NCBI GenBank assembly: GCA_021795395.1
Contig: JAJYPN010000001.1
Coordinates: forward strand, 1 to 64,000
Direction of reading: 5' to 3'
DNA: 64,000 bases
DNA from: Pseudomonadota bacterium
GTDB lineage: Bacteria; Pseudomonadota; Gammaproteobacteria; Burkholderiales; Sulfuriferulaceae
The notes under the pieces are model-generated. The model was not told the origin of the DNA. It did no database searches and was given only the letters and a program-made list of their open reading frames with translations. This document shows, piece after piece, positions 19,712 through 28,396 of the stretch; position 1 is the stretch's first letter; each line of letters begins with the position of its first letter. The position numbers and the translations under genes are program-made.

Positions 19712-20449
19712 TCAGAACCGTTCATCCGGCAATAAATATCGCCACGTGCCCGATAACAGCCGCCCCATCGAGACGCGTCCGATCCGTATCCGCCGCATGG
19801 CCGTTACGCTCAGGCCGACTTGCGCGCACATCCCGCGAATTTGGCCGGGCTGTACGCCTTTGAGCGCAAACCGCAACCGCGTTTCGTTTTGCCAGCTCAC
19901 CTTGCCCGGCATCAGAGCCCTGCCATTCCAGCTCAAGCCGTGATTGAGCAGCGCCAGACCGTTGCGTACCGGCTCGCCGCCGACTTCGACCACAAACTCC
20001 TGCTCGATTTTATTCGCGTCCTCAAGCAGCTTGCGCACGATGCGCTCATCCTGGCTGAATACCGCGAGACCGCTACCGCCATCGGCGAGCGGCAGGAGCA
20101 TCCGCGAACCGCGCAAGTGGCGCTGCAATAAAACCATGCCCGAAATGTCATCGTCAGACTGCGATTGCGCAACGATAGCCCGACGCGCCAGCGCGTCAAT
20201 ATTACCGTCTTCCTCTGCCATACCGGTATCGGCGGGCTGATGCCAAAGCACGGTCACGGGACCGGCGAGTTCCAGATCCGCTTCCGCCGCCAGGGCGATC
20301 TGCTGCCCGGGCGCGACACGGCTGCCCGGCGTTTCGACCACTGCACCGTCGACCCTTACCCAGCCGCCCTCTATATAGAGCTCGGCTTCGCGCCGCGAGC
20401 AGGCAAGCATTTCGGCGAGTCGTTTAGCCAGCCGTACGGATTCTGTCAT
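19712..20449 (-). CDS. Divergent S4-domain pseudouridine synthase (RsuA/RluF-like)
   Basis: The N-terminus is a clear S4 RNA-binding domain (VRLAKRLAEMLACSRREAEL). The rest follows the RsuA/RluF layout, with a conserved-looking GQIRGMCAQVG near residue 203 and a final SGTWRYLLPDE. The catalytic GRLD motif expected near residue 120 is replaced by LLPLADGGSGLAVF, which is shorter and lacks the Gly-Arg-Leu before the Asp. It may still act through that Asp, or may only bind RNA. The length of 245 residues fits the family. Confidence 0.75.
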   Translation of the reverse strand: MTESVRLAKRLAEMLACSRREAELYIEGGWVRVDGAVVETPGSRVAPGQQIALAAEADLELAGPVTVLWHQPADTGMAEEDGNIDALARRAIVAQSQSDDDISGMVLLQRHLRGSRMLLPLADGGSGLAVFSQDERIVRKLLEDANKIEQEFVVEVGGEPVRNGLALLNHGLSWNGRALMPGKVSWQNETRLRFALKGVQPGQIRGMCAQVGLSVTAMRRIRIGRVSMGRLLSGTWRYLLPDERF

Positions 20450-20517
20450 AATAAGCGCCTGGATTACAATCGCTCATTGTAACCGCTTACGCTCAATAAT
20501 ACGGCCTGTGTTCATTT

Positions 20518-21948
20518 ATGCATACTTTTCTCTGGCACGACTACGAAACCTTCGGCGTCAATCCGCGCCGCGACCGGCCCGCACAGTTCGCCGCCATCCG
20601 CACCGATGCCGAACTCAACGAAATCGGCGAACCGATGATGTGGTATTGCCGTCCTGCACCCGATTATCTGCCCGACCCGCAATCGTGTCTGATCACCGGG
20701 ATTACGCCCCAATCCTGTCTCGCGCTCGGCATGCCGGAATACGAATTTGCCCACCGTATCGAACAGGCGTTTGCGCAGCCGAATACCGTAGGCGCAGGTT
20801 ACAACACGATACGCTTCGACGATGAAGTGACGCGGTTTTTACTGTGGCGCAATCTGCTCGATCCCTATGCCCGCGAATGGCAAAATAATTGCGGCCGCTG
20901 GGATCTGCTCGATCTGGTGCGGGCGACTTACGCCCTGCGGCCGGAAGGCATCCAGTGGCCCCTCAACGCCGAAGGCCGGGTCAGCTTCCGTCTGGAGCAT
21001 CTCACCGCCGCCAACGGACTCGCCCACGAAGCCGCGCACGACGCGCTCTCCGATGTCCGAGCGACCATCGCCCTGGCGCGGCTGATGCGGCAACGCCAAC
21101 CGCGCCTGTTCGACTACTGCTTCAAACTGCATAAAAAAGACGCCGTTGCCGAACAGCTCAGTCTCCATGCCAAACGACCTTTTTTGCATATTACCGGCAT
21201 GGTTCCGGTCGAACGCGGCTGCATCATGCTGGCATGGCCGCTGGCTATCCATCCCACCAACAAAAACGAAATCATCGTCTGGGACCTGGCTTACGATCCC
21301 GCCGAATTATTTACGCTCGACGCCGACGCTATCCGCCATCGTCTGTTCAGCAAAAGCGACTCACTGCCGGAAGGCGTAACGCGCCTGCCGATCAAAAGCG
21401 TTCATCTGAACAAATCGCCGGTTGTCATCGGCCAGCTCAAAACGCTGGATGCCGATCGGGCGCGGCAATGGGAAATCGATATGGAACAGGCGCTGCAATA
21501 TGCTGAATTTTTGCGCGATGCACCCGATCTGACCGCCCTCTGGCAAGAGGTTTATCAGCGCGGAGAAATTGAGGCGGTCGATGTCGACGAAGATCTGTAC
21601 GGCGGATTTATCGGCAATAACGACCGGCGCACCCTGACCAAATTACACGATTTGTCCCCAACCGCTCTGATGCAAACCGATCCCGCTTTCGACGACCCGC
21701 GGCTGGAAGAATTGCTGTTTCGTTATCGCGCCCGCAACTTTCCTGATTTGTTGTCCGTACCGGATACGCAGCGCTGGCAACAATTGCGCGCCGCCAGATT
21801 ATTCGACGGCATGGGCAACGCGCGCACTCTGGAACAGTTGTTCGCGGCGATCGATACGCTGGCTGAAACCGCCGACGAACGTGGCGAAACGATACTGGCG
21901 GAACTGTACGATTACGCGGTGAGCATCGCGCCGGAACGGGAGGATTAA
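20518..21948 (+). CDS. sbcB: Exodeoxyribonuclease I
   Basis: SbcB is a 3'-to-5' single-strand exonuclease used in recombination and mismatch repair. The 476-residue protein has the DEDDh exonuclease motifs: FLWHDYETFGVNPRRDRPAQF (Exo I), AGYNTIRFDDEVTRF (Exo II) and EAAHDALSDVRATIALARL (Exo III). The SH3-like and C-terminal helical parts typical of the family follow. It is divergent from the pseudouridine synthase gene. The conserved chromosomal order breaks after it, at the small accessory patch. Confidence 0.96.
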   Translation: MHTFLWHDYETFGVNPRRDRPAQFAAIRTDAELNEIGEPMMWYCRPAPDYLPDPQSCLITGITPQSCLALGMPEYEFAHRIEQAFAQPNTVGAGYNTIRFDDEVTRFLLWRNLLDPYAREWQNNCGRWDLLDLVRATYALRPEGIQWPLNAEGRVSFRLEHLTAANGLAHEAAHDALSDVRATIALARLMRQRQPRLFDYCFKLHKKDAVAEQLSLHAKRPFLHITGMVPVERGCIMLAWPLAIHPTNKNEIIVWDLAYDPAELFTLDADAIRHRLFSKSDSLPEGVTRLPIKSVHLNKSPVVIGQLKTLDADRARQWEIDMEQALQYAEFLRDAPDLTALWQEVYQRGEIEAVDVDEDLYGGFIGNNDRRTLTKLHDLSPTALMQTDPAFDDPRLEELLFRYRARNFPDLLSVPDTQRWQQLRAARLFDGMGNARTLEQLFAAIDTLAETADERGETILAELYDYAVSIAPERED

Positions 21949-22098
21949 TCTGAATACTTCCCCTGCAGATTACGATTAGTTAAGGCACAGATTGCCAAGT
22001 GAACGATCTTACCATGATTCGAAACGCAGTCTCGCAAATAAAGATTGATGAAGCTTAGCTATGGGACACCCTTTTCGCAGAAGTGGATTGCCATTTAC

Positions 22099-22245
22099 TT
22101 ACATGGGATTTTCCAAAATGAGATTTACCGTTCTCTCAAACTCTCCAACAAATGCGAGTCCAAGCCCGACATTCGATTTCTCTGCATAAAAAACCGCAGC
22201 ATCCTGTAACTCAGTGAGTGCAAGCGGAACAATGACGAGCTTCAT
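22099..22245 (-). pseudogene. Truncated RelE/ParE-type toxin
   Basis: The frame starts with an ATG that overlaps the antitoxin stop (ATGA). It reads MKLVIVPLALTELQDAAVFY, continues in the style of a RelE/ParE toxin, and stops after 48 codons at LENPM. Toxins of this family usually have about 90-100 residues, and the missing C-terminal half contains the active residues. I could not find the rest in another frame downstream. The start overlap shows it was once the partner of the antitoxin. It is too short for the ORF track. Confidence 0.65.
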
Positions 22246-22466
22246 TTTAATGTAGTGCGGACATGCGCCAGAGCCTCGTCCAACGCAATAACCTGAACCT
22301 TTCCATTTTCGACATCGGCAATTCGACGCTCGGCTTCAGCCGCCCAAGCTTCATCAATCTCAGCGTCTTCATCGAGACTCGCCAGTAATAATTGTGCAAA
22401 TGCTGCGCGTTCACTTGAAGTTAGCTTCAGAGCCTCGGCTTCCAGTGTTTCAAGTTGAATTTCCAT
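22242..22466 (-). CDS. Addiction-module antitoxin component
   Basis: The protein has 74 residues and the acidic helical pattern of the putative addiction module component family (EALKLTSSERAAFAQLLLASL, then EIDEAWAAEAERRIADVENG). It would bind and silence a RelE/ParE toxin and repress its own promoter. A strong AGGAGGG six bases before the ATG supports the start. The toxin gene that overlaps its end is truncated, so the antitoxin may now be an orphan. Confidence 0.8.
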   Translation of the reverse strand: MEIQLETLEAEALKLTSSERAAFAQLLLASLDEDAEIDEAWAAEAERRIADVENGKVQVIALDEALAHVRTTLK

Positions 22467-22617
22467 AGCAAGCCCTCCTCCATAGAATCGAACTGAATTT
22501 TACTGCGATTACAATCTGCATGCTAGATATTTGTCCAATGCCAAAAAAATTTCAGAGCTACAATAACTTACAAGAGCGAGCACAGCCTGCTTGCCGGGTG
22601 TGCCCGCGAGCTGGAAG

Positions 22618-22983
22618 TCAGGCGCCAGGGCGCCAGTTAAATTCGACAAGAATGGGACCAGGCGCGTTGCATTGAAAACCGAGTGAGCCACCCACTTCGC
22701 CGATAGGCCTGACGACCTCGACAAACGACGAAGAAAAAGACTCATATAGGCGTAACAATTGACTTTTTTCCTGCAGATTAAAACCTATGTGGAACCCGGT
22801 TGGGTACCTGAGAGTTTCTCCGATCGGTAGCGGGCTCAATGTGAGAGCAAACCCCGCTTCATCGAGCAAGACAATCAGGCCGTCCTCGCGTTCGAAAATA
22901 GACTTAAAACCGAGATGTTCCACGAAAAATGCTTTTGTTACAGCAGTTTGAGGTACAGGGATATCAAGATGATTGAGTTGCAT
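22618..22983 (-). CDS. VOC (glyoxalase/bleomycin resistance) family protein
   Basis: This is a protein of 121 residues with the paired beta-alpha-beta-beta-beta layout of the vicinal oxygen chelate superfamily. HLDIPVPQTAVTKAFFVEHLGF opens the first half, and the second half ends in PGPILVEFNWRPGA. A His near the N-terminus and a Glu near the C-terminus could be metal ligands. The substrate is unknown. GGAG before the second Met fixes the start at MQLNHL. It shares the strand and the accessory patch with the SMR pump gene. Confidence 0.8.
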   Translation of the reverse strand: MQLNHLDIPVPQTAVTKAFFVEHLGFKSIFEREDGLIVLLDEAGFALTLSPLPIGETLRYPTGFHIGFNLQEKSQLLRLYESFSSSFVEVVRPIGEVGGSLGFQCNAPGPILVEFNWRPGA

Positions 22984-23287
22984 TTCATTCTCCATTGAAC
23001 GTTAAACGTTCGGCCCGCCGGGAACGTAGCAACAACAGAAAAAAACCGCTCTCCCGCCCCAACAAGCCGGGCCACGTAAATACGCGGCTCGCTTGTCGCG
23101 GGTCCCGGAGGGGTACAGAGCTTCCTGAATAAGGAAGGAATCGGCCTTACCATACCGATCAACTCTTTTTCGACTGAATAAGTATAAACCAAAGTCAGAC
23201 CCGTTGGTCAATCAGTGCGTAACTTTCAAATTGAGCAGCGCGCCGCTGGTGCCGCGTGCCGTTCGAATACTGAGCCAGGCATGTCGT
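22984..23287. other. Intergenic region with an imperfect inverted repeat
   Basis: About 300 bases lie between the SMR and VOC genes. ACAAGC at 23062-23067 and GCTTGT at 23091-23096 pair around a GC-rich, partly paired interior. On the minus strand a run of seven T follows about 15 bases later, so the hairpin could be an intrinsic terminator for the SMR gene. The 60-85 residue ORFs of the track here look spurious. I considered an integron attC site and could not support it. Confidence 0.4.
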
Positions 23288-23617
23288 TTAATGAGGAGAC
23301 CCTTTTGAAAATAGATTAAGTATCGCCACGCCGGTGATGATAAACGCAATGCCTACAATTGAAGGGAGATCGAGCGACTGTCGATACACAGCCCACCCCA
23401 CCAGCGCCACCAGCACTATCCCGACGCCAGACCAGATTGCATAAGCAATACCCAACGGTATGACGCGCAAAGTGAGGGTGAGAAAATAAAATGCCGATGC
23501 ATAACCTGCGGCCACGATTAATGAGGGTATCAAGCGGGTAAAACCGTCTGTGGCTTTGAGGGCGGAGGTAGCAATAACTTCCGACACGATAGCGATAGCT
23601 AGATAGATCCAGTGCAT
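23288..23617 (-). CDS. Small multidrug resistance (EmrE/Qac type) efflux protein
   Basis: This four-helix inner-membrane antiporter uses the proton gradient to export cationic compounds. The 109-residue protein has the essential glutamate in helix 1 (IVSEVIATSALK), the helix-3 motif GIAYAIWSGVGIVLVAL and a C-terminal NLFSKGSPH close to EmrE's ending. These point to the EmrE/Qac branch and not the guanidine-specific Gdx branch. The ATG at 23617 has AGGAA six bases upstream. The track's TTG start is less likely. A good promoter lies about 220 bases upstream. Confidence 0.9.
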   Translation of the reverse strand: MHWIYLAIAIVSEVIATSALKATDGFTRLIPSLIVAAGYASAFYFLTLTLRVIPLGIAYAIWSGVGIVLVALVGWAVYRQSLDLPSIVGIAFIITGVAILNLFSKGSPH

Positions 23618-23833
23618 ACACAATTCCTAACGGATGTAAGGGATCTTCTCGTCCTGGCGGGTTAATTGAAAGACTGAAAATAGATAACTGAAACGACGGG
23701 GGATTTGCGCAGACATAAGCGCCTCGCCTGACGCAAGCGTGGGCGATAATACTTAAACGTGCAATGATGAGATTGATACAGTTGCATGCGGTTGTTTGTG
23801 TTTCGGCATCGGCAAAGGTTTGAATCATGCAAA

Positions 23834-23862
23834 ATCGTAAACAAAAAATTTATTATTGTCAA
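23834..23862 (-). promoter_or_regulatory. Sigma-70 type promoter for the SMR gene
   Basis: On the minus strand TTGACA (23862-23857) and TACGAT (23839-23834) are separated by 17 bases. The -35 box is one arm of the inverted repeat at 23857-23909. Confidence 0.5.
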
Positions 23863-23909
23863 ATATCGTCATAAGACGATGCAGCTGCTAAGCTATTGAT
23901 AATTTGACA
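23857..23909. repeat. Nested inverted repeats between the TrmH-like gene and the SMR gene
   Basis: TGTCAAAT (23857-23864) and ATTTGACA (23902-23909) are exact inverses. Inside them lie the hairpin ATCGTC-ATAA-GACGAT (23865-23880) and the palindrome GCAGCTGC (23881-23888). It could be a terminator for the TrmH-like gene, an operator for the SMR promoter, or both. Confidence 0.6.
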
Positions 23910-23919
23910 GATCATTATT

Positions 23920-24696
23920 TTAACGGCCGTTGCCAGCTCTTTGCCGCACCCGCTCGAATACGCATACCGCCAGCGCAGCGCCTGCATTCAACGATTCGAC
24001 GTTGCCGAGCATGGGTATGCTGAACTCGACATGGGCTGCCGCGCGCAATTCCGGCGACAAACCTGCGCCTTCGTTGCCTACGGCAAAAGCCACCGCGCCG
24101 TTCAAATCGGTGTCGAACAGACTGTGCGGCGCATCGAGCACGGCGCAGCATAATTTACCCGAAAAATCACGGACGACGCCGAGCAGATCGGCCTGCTCGA
24201 CAATTTGCGTGGCAAAATGCGCGCCCATTCCGCCGCGCAAGACCTTGGGCGACCAGGCATCGGCGCAGCCCTCCGACAAATACACCGTATCGACCCCGGC
24301 AGCGGCGGCGCTGCGCAGCATCGCGCCCAGATTGCCGGGGTCCTGTATCCGCTCCAGCAGAACGATAAACGATGGTGCCGATAACGGAATTACGCTGGGA
24401 ATATCGATCAGCGCCATCAATCCGGTAGGCGTTTTAACGGGCGACAACGCACTGAATAGACGCGGCGTTAACCGGATAGCCGGGACATGCCGCCATGCCT
24501 CCCATATCAACGGTTCCGACACCGATTCCTCGAGAATAAGCAGCCGCGGCTCGCCGCCATTCTGCAAGTACGCGTGCAGCAAATGTTCTCCGTCGAGCAA
24601 GGTTCGTTGCTGTTCGCGTCGTACGCTGGCGGAATCGGTCAATTTTTTTAAATGTTTATACTGCGGGTTTTGCGGAGAAACGATGATTTCTGTCAT
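23920..24696 (-). CDS. TrmH/SpoU family RNA 2'-O-methyltransferase
   Basis: This is a SPOUT-class enzyme that methylates a ribose 2'-hydroxyl of rRNA or tRNA with SAM. The N-terminal substrate-binding domain (NPQYKHLKKLTDSASVRREQ) is typical of RlmB/TsnR-like proteins. The trefoil-knot motifs follow: ERIQDPGNLGAMLRSAAAAG (motif 1), FAVGNEGAGLSPEL (motif 2) and SIPMLGNVESLNAGAALAV (motif 3). The length of 258 residues is normal. The exact RNA target cannot be assigned. Confidence 0.9.
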   Translation of the reverse strand: MTEIIVSPQNPQYKHLKKLTDSASVRREQQRTLLDGEHLLHAYLQNGGEPRLLILEESVSEPLIWEAWRHVPAIRLTPRLFSALSPVKTPTGLMALIDIPSVIPLSAPSFIVLLERIQDPGNLGAMLRSAAAAGVDTVYLSEGCADAWSPKVLRGGMGAHFATQIVEQADLLGVVRDFSGKLCCAVLDAPHSLFDTDLNGAVAFAVGNEGAGLSPELRAAAHVEFSIPMLGNVESLNAGAALAVCVFERVRQRAGNGR

Positions 24697-24798
24697 GATT
24701 TAGGAAGGCATTGAAACAGGAAAGGAATGAAATGAGACAGGCGATTGCCATAACACGATAATAAGACAAAGCAACCGAAATAGTGGTCGATCAACCCA

Positions 24799-25443
24799 TT
24801 AATGGGTCAAGCCCGGCAGCAATACGATGAGGCCATCCGCAATAAATTGCACCGCCATTGCCGCCAATAGTAAGCCCATGATACGAGTGCCGATATTCAA
24901 ACCGGTCGTACCGAGCCGATCGCCGATAGGACCTGCCATACGTAAAACCAGCCAGACGATGATTCCGATGGCCGCGATTACGCCGCTCAGCAAAATTTTA
25001 TCGATTAAATTCGTTGCCTGATGTGCATCGACGATGACCAGACTGATAGCGCCCGGTCCCGCCAGCAAAGGAATAGCCAAGGGCACGACCGCGATATCGG
25101 TTTTCGATTCCGCCTCGCGTTTTTCCGCGTCGGTATGGCTGGCCGGACTGGTTTTGGCATGAAACATGGCAATGGCGATCATCAGCACCAGCATGCCGCC
25201 GGCGATTCTGAAAGCCGGTATTCCTATACCGAAAAATGACAGCAGACCGCCGCCTATCCAGACCGATAGAATAAGAATACTGGTCACCGCGATAGCCGCT
25301 TTACGGGCAATGACGTGCATTTCCTGCGTATTACGATCTGCAGCCATACTGAGGAAAATCGGAATTGCACCTACCGGGTTAAGGATGGCGAAAATACCTA
25401 CCATAAATTTTACCTGGCTACTTAGATCCAAAGCAATTGTCAT
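24799..25443 (-). CDS. MarC family integral membrane protein
   Basis: This is a six-helix inner-membrane protein of 214 residues. The conserved FAILNPVGAIPIFLSM near the N-terminus, PLAIPLLAGPGAISLVIV in the middle and the last helix mark the MarC/UPF0056 family. Despite the name, the family has no proven role in drug resistance. I use the ATG giving MTIALDLSS. The track start adds twelve residues without family character. Confidence 0.88.
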   Translation of the reverse strand: MTIALDLSSQVKFMVGIFAILNPVGAIPIFLSMAADRNTQEMHVIARKAAIAVTSILILSVWIGGGLLSFFGIGIPAFRIAGGMLVLMIAIAMFHAKTSPASHTDAEKREAESKTDIAVVPLAIPLLAGPGAISLVIVDAHQATNLIDKILLSGVIAAIGIIVWLVLRMAGPIGDRLGTTGLNIGTRIMGLLLAAMAVQFIADGLIVLLPGLTH

Positions 25444-25491
25444 GGCAATCTTTTCCAGTAAGCAAATTTGGCGTAGCAAAGGACATACAAA

Positions 25492-26874
25492 TTATGGCAG
25501 AAATACATAACCGTGAGCTATCAGTTCCGGCAAAGCCGATTTCAGGGCATCGAGACATACTTCATCTATCGCTGTTCCGCATTCGCGCTCCATGATGCTT
25601 ATTGCCTCCGGCACCGGAATCGGTCCCCGGTACGGACGCTCGGCGGTAATCGCATCAAATATGTCGGCCACGGTAATAATCCGGGTTTCCTGTGCAATCT
25701 GCGCTGCCGTCAGACCATGCGGATAGCCTTTGCCGTCCAGCCGTTCATGATGTGCAGCGGCAACCTTGGCCAACTCGGCAAAAACAGTCAATCGGGATAA
25801 TATCTGTTCCGAATAAAAAGCATGCGCCTTGACCTGCTCCCATTCTTGCTCATCCAGTTTTCCAGGCTTGTCAAGAACAGCATTGCTGACGCCGAGCTTG
25901 CCGATATCGTGCAACAGTGCAGCTCGATACAAACCCCTCTGCCTGTCTTCGGCAATTCCCATCTGCCTGGCGATCGCCAGGGCATACGCAGCTACGCGAT
26001 TGCTATGGCCGTAGGTATACGGACTTTTGGCGTCGACTACCTGAGCAAAGGCTTCCGCGATGGTATCGAGCCGGTTCTCATCGATTTCGATCACTCTGGA
26101 CTGCGGTTCGAGACCGCAAACCCTGGACTGCAAATCTGCGCTGCCGACCCCTTCCCAGAAGCCGTTTTCATTCTGGGCCTTATCAAAAGCCATCACCAAT
26201 GCGGGATCGAACCAGGTGCCGGAACGTTTTTGTATTTCGGCCAGCGCATAATCCCGGCCACCCGAGGCATGAAATACTTCGACGACTTGCGACAGCAGAG
26301 CGATACGCGCCGATACCGGGATCGCTACGCCAGCCAGACCGAACGGCTTGCCCTTGCCGTTCCAGTGTTCGTCCAGATAGCGCACTCCTAGCGCCACTTC
26401 CTCCTCGAAACCAAGCTGACGAGCAATATCCGCGCCGCGTTCACAGCGGGTCGATACCAGTTCGCGAGCAAAATCCTCGCCATGTTCGGCCAGCGTCAAT
26501 AATTTACTGACGCGCTGATGCAAGGATTTGCCTATACCGGTATGCGATAACACGAATTTTCCGAGTTCGAACAAACTATCCGTATCGATCGATTTGAAAT
26601 CATGTTTGAGCGTACGGTCATCGACGTCGTATATCTGGAACAAACGGGCAGCATTGCTGCTGCAACCGGCGTCTTTCAGCAGCAGCGTATAATAAAGATG
26701 CGACAAGGCTGCGCTCTCCAGACCGTAATGGCTGCCGATATGCATGCCTATCCAGCAACTGCGCAAGCAATGCCCCGGTGGCAAACCTTCGGTCAAATCG
26801 AGGGCATAACTCAATGCGCCGATGATTTCGGATAATAATAACCTGCCGTTCGCCTCCGCTCCCACTGCATTCAT
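25492..26874 (-). CDS. HD-GYP domain protein, probable cyclic-di-GMP phosphodiesterase
   Basis: The C-terminal half (about residues 275-460) is a complete HD-GYP domain: YTYGHSNRVAAYAL, ALLHDIGKLGVSN, KAHAFYSEQIL, AAHHERLDGKGYPHGL and TVADIFDAITAERPYR. All metal-binding His/Asp residues are visible. The N-terminal half looks like a second, degenerate HD repeat (PPGHCLRSCWIGMHIG, then LLLKDAGCSSN, where HD has become KD). There is no signal peptide or membrane segment, so it is cytosolic. GGAG eight bases before the ATG supports the start. The activity on c-di-GMP is inferred from the family. Confidence 0.85.
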   Translation of the reverse strand: MNAVGAEANGRLLLSEIIGALSYALDLTEGLPPGHCLRSCWIGMHIGSHYGLESAALSHLYYTLLLKDAGCSSNAARLFQIYDVDDRTLKHDFKSIDTDSLFELGKFVLSHTGIGKSLHQRVSKLLTLAEHGEDFARELVSTRCERGADIARQLGFEEEVALGVRYLDEHWNGKGKPFGLAGVAIPVSARIALLSQVVEVFHASGGRDYALAEIQKRSGTWFDPALVMAFDKAQNENGFWEGVGSADLQSRVCGLEPQSRVIEIDENRLDTIAEAFAQVVDAKSPYTYGHSNRVAAYALAIARQMGIAEDRQRGLYRAALLHDIGKLGVSNAVLDKPGKLDEQEWEQVKAHAFYSEQILSRLTVFAELAKVAAAHHERLDGKGYPHGLTAAQIAQETRIITVADIFDAITAERPYRGPIPVPEAISIMERECGTAIDEVCLDALKSALPELIAHGYVFLP

Positions 26875-26942
26875 ATAGTTCTCCGCTTATAGTTATCATC
26901 AGCTGTTACGCTGCATAACCGGCTTTCCCGACCGGACAGCTA

Positions 26943-28310
26943 TCAGTTGCGGCGCCAGGTCGTGCCCTGCCCCCCATCTTCCAGCACGATGCCGGCATCG
27001 AGCAACTGTTGACGTATACGGTCGCCTCGCGCGAAATCTTTAACCTTGCGGGCAGCGGCGCGATCGGCGATGAGTTGTTCAATCTGTTCGGTACTATAGG
27101 CTGTTTCGGTCAAGGCTTGCAGATGCCCGGCCGGATCTTTCTGCAGCAAGCCCAGATGCGCTCCGAGATGTTTGAGCAATCCTGCGAAGTGCGGGGATTT
27201 CTGTTTATTCGCTTCATTCGCCAATTCAAACAATACCGCGACGGCCTCAGGGGTATTGAAATCGTCGTCCATGGCCGCTTTGAAACGTGCCGCATACGGC
27301 TCTTCCCAATCCACTTCGACATTTACCGCCGGAACATTGCGCAGGGCGGTATAAAGCCGGTTAAGCGCCTGGCGGGCATCGTCGAGCTGGTGATCGGAAT
27401 AATTCAGGGGGCTGCGATAATGGGCGCGCAAAATAAAAAACCGCAGCGATTCTGCGTCGTATTTGCCCAACACGTCACGTATCGTAAAAAAATTTCCCAG
27501 CGATTTGGACATTTTTTCATTGTCGATGCGTACAAAGCCGTTATGTATCCAATAATTGGCCAGCGCACATCGATGTGCGCCTTCGGATTGGGCGATTTCA
27601 TTTTCGTGATGAGGAAATTGCAAATCCTGACCGCCGCCGTGCAGGTCGAAATGATGGGAAAAATAATGTTCGCTCATCGCCGAACATTCGATATGCCAGC
27701 CCGGCCGGCCTTCGCCCCACGGCGACATCCACGCGGGTTCTCCCGGCTTGGCGGCTTTCCATAAAACGAAATCGAGCGGATCGCGTTTATGCAAGTCGAT
27801 CTCGACACGCTCTCCGGCGCGCAGTTCTTCCAGCGATTTACCGGATAATTTACCGTAGCCCGGAAATTCCCTCACTGCGTAATATACGTCGCCGTTATCG
27901 GCAGGGTATGCCAACCCACGCTCGATCAATACCGAAATCAACGCAATCATCTGCGAAATGAAATCGGTTGCGCGTGGCTCATGGGTAGGCGGCAGCACTC
28001 CCAAAGCGGCGGCATCTTCATGCATCGCCGCAGTATAGCGTTCCGTCAACCTGCCGATGGCCTCGCCGTTTTCTGCGGCGCGCTTGATGATTTTATCGTC
28101 GATATCCGTGATATTGCGTACATATTCCACGACATACCCCGACGAAGCCAGCCAGCGAGCGATCATGTCGAAGACTACAAGTACGCGTCCGTGGCCGATA
28201 TGGCAATAATCGTAGGCAGTAATACCGCAAACATACATACGCACGCGGCCGGATTGCATGGGAACGAAAACCTGTTTTTCCCGACCCATGGAATTATAAA
28301 TTTTCAACAT
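26943..28310 (-). CDS. cysS: Cysteinyl-tRNA synthetase
   Basis: The enzyme charges tRNA-Cys. Class I motifs are present: HIGHGR (HIGH) near residue 38 and KMSKSLGNF (KMSKS) near residue 268. The zinc ligands are the Cys of VCGIT, the Cys of WHIECSAMS and nearby His and Glu residues. The length of 455 residues is usual. I start at MLKIYNSMG. The track's TTG start adds five residues. It is divergent from the TPR protein gene. Confidence 0.97.
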   Translation of the reverse strand: MLKIYNSMGREKQVFVPMQSGRVRMYVCGITAYDYCHIGHGRVLVVFDMIARWLASSGYVVEYVRNITDIDDKIIKRAAENGEAIGRLTERYTAAMHEDAAALGVLPPTHEPRATDFISQMIALISVLIERGLAYPADNGDVYYAVREFPGYGKLSGKSLEELRAGERVEIDLHKRDPLDFVLWKAAKPGEPAWMSPWGEGRPGWHIECSAMSEHYFSHHFDLHGGGQDLQFPHHENEIAQSEGAHRCALANYWIHNGFVRIDNEKMSKSLGNFFTIRDVLGKYDAESLRFFILRAHYRSPLNYSDHQLDDARQALNRLYTALRNVPAVNVEVDWEEPYAARFKAAMDDDFNTPEAVAVLFELANEANKQKSPHFAGLLKHLGAHLGLLQKDPAGHLQALTETAYSTEQIEQLIADRAAARKVKDFARGDRIRQQLLDAGIVLEDGGQGTTWRRN

Positions 28311-28396
28311 AAGGATACAAAACAAGCAATGGTTTGATTACGGTGCAATTGTTGTTAAAATCATACTCTCGATTAGCGATCGGCGAGTATATCATA

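Larger units (their letters stand above)
23618..23919 (-). other. Leader region of the SMR gene, about 300 bases
   Basis: No gene is seen. The promoter at 23834-23862 implies a transcribed leader of about 210 bases. Within it the minus strand can form a GC-rich hairpin (CGCC-C-ACG...CGT-CA-GGCG around 23726-23746). SMR genes are sometimes under guanidine riboswitches, but I could not match the sequence to guanidine-I, -II or -III. Confidence 0.45.

Noticed and set aside
22984-23287. Integron attC site in the VOC-SMR spacer
   Set aside because: The imperfect inverted repeat and GTTTAAC-like bases suggested it, but I could not line up the paired R and L boxes and no integrase is present.
23618-23827. 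Guanidine riboswitch in the SMR leader
   Set aside because: Leader length and gene type fit, but none of the conserved guanidine-I, -II or -III sequences are visible, and the pump looks like EmrE/Qac rather than Gdx.
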